DNA of 46,429 nt. It comes from an uncultured Clostridia bacterium. GTDB lineage: Bacteria; Bacillota; Clostridia; Christensenellales; CAG-314. Of this stretch, positions 46,370 to 46,429 are shown one piece after another. The DNA lies in NCBI GenBank assembly GCA_947625115.1, contig CANQND010000012.1, positions 1 to 46,429 on the forward strand, given 5' to 3'. Within the stretch, counting starts at the first letter, position 1, and each line of letters starts with the position of its first letter. The notes beneath the pieces are model-generated. The model saw only the letters and a list, made by a program, of their open reading frames with translations, was not told the DNA's origin and made no database searches. Position numbers and translations under genes: made by a program.

Positions 46370-46429
46370 CTTTGTTCAACGGTAAACCTCCACGGAACCC
46401 CACGACAATCGTGGGGTTTTCGGTAAACA

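Larger units (their letters stand above)
45729..46429 (-). mobile_element. IS200-type insertion sequence (tnpA only)
   Basis: A Y1 HUH transposase gene flanked by subterminal hairpins. The right-end hairpin is CCACCGGC-ata-GCCGGTGG (45740-45758), next to AAATATTT-like bases. The left-end hairpin is AACCCCACG/CGTGGGGTT (46396-46418). No tnpB is present. Further small hairpins lie between the stop and the right end (45769-45783, 45794-45807). Exact ends are uncertain, and the left end may lie at or beyond the window edge. Confidence 0.85.

Overview
The window (about 46 kb, GC near 50% in genes and much lower in several gaps) looks like a chromosomal segment of an uncultured Clostridia-type Bacillota. 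The main reason is the gene order yicC-gmk-rpoZ-coaBC-priA-def-fmt-rsmB-rlmN-rsgA-rpe at the right end, a classic Firmicutes cluster. The low-GC-type soluble pyrophosphatase, KtrAB and PcrA agree. Lineage below class is not claimed.

Layout. 1-682: a mosaic of small hairpin repeats with no convincing gene. 683-4654 (+): a short aspartokinase and two FAD oxidoreductases (BaiN/HI0933 type and COG2509 type). 4655-5095: AT-rich spacer with a degenerate 120-bp tandem repeat and a terminator. 5096-10093 (-): an operon of a glycerophosphodiester phosphodiesterase and a 1410-residue membrane-anchored repeat protein with His/Cys loops. 10256-14079 (+): lepA, an aldo/keto reductase and hemW. 14290-15717: a LysR regulator and inorganic pyrophosphatase. 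15786-16398: AT-rich tandem repeats and direct repeats upstream of a potassium module. 16399-21181: ktrB, ktrA, a 47-residue membrane protein, a truncated KdpD-like kinase and a KdpE-like regulator. 21372-23558: tandem DUF2974 (Mbeg1-like) hydrolase paralogues. 23615-24790: a second, larger hairpin-repeat mosaic related to the left edge. 24938-28739: rarA and an ABC exporter. 28907-34927: tyrS, a YigZ/IMPACT protein, pcrA and ligA. 35244-45540: the housekeeping cluster. About 45730-46429: a lone-tnpA IS200-type element.

How parts fit. The KdpD-like protein has no kdpFABC nearby and sits behind ktrBA; its USP domain carries the SxS-X20-FTAxY pattern linked to c-di-AMP binding in S. aureus KdpD, so the five genes probably form one potassium/c-di-AMP unit. 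The right-hand cluster couples nucleotide supply, CoA synthesis, replication restart and translation initiation and modification; most neighbours overlap by 1-14 nt. The usual PP2C phosphatase/PASTA kinase pair between rlmN and rsgA is absent.

The most unusual material is the modular hairpin repeat family at both 1-625 and 23615-24760. Copies keep their stems but change loops, swap whole stems by compensatory change, and occur in both orientations, sometimes strung together by a GTGAAGT linker. Also notable are three promoters placed so that transcription should start at or next to the start codon (lepA, kdpD-like, rarA), and a recurring 19-bp inverted repeat. No rRNA, tRNA or CRISPR array was seen.
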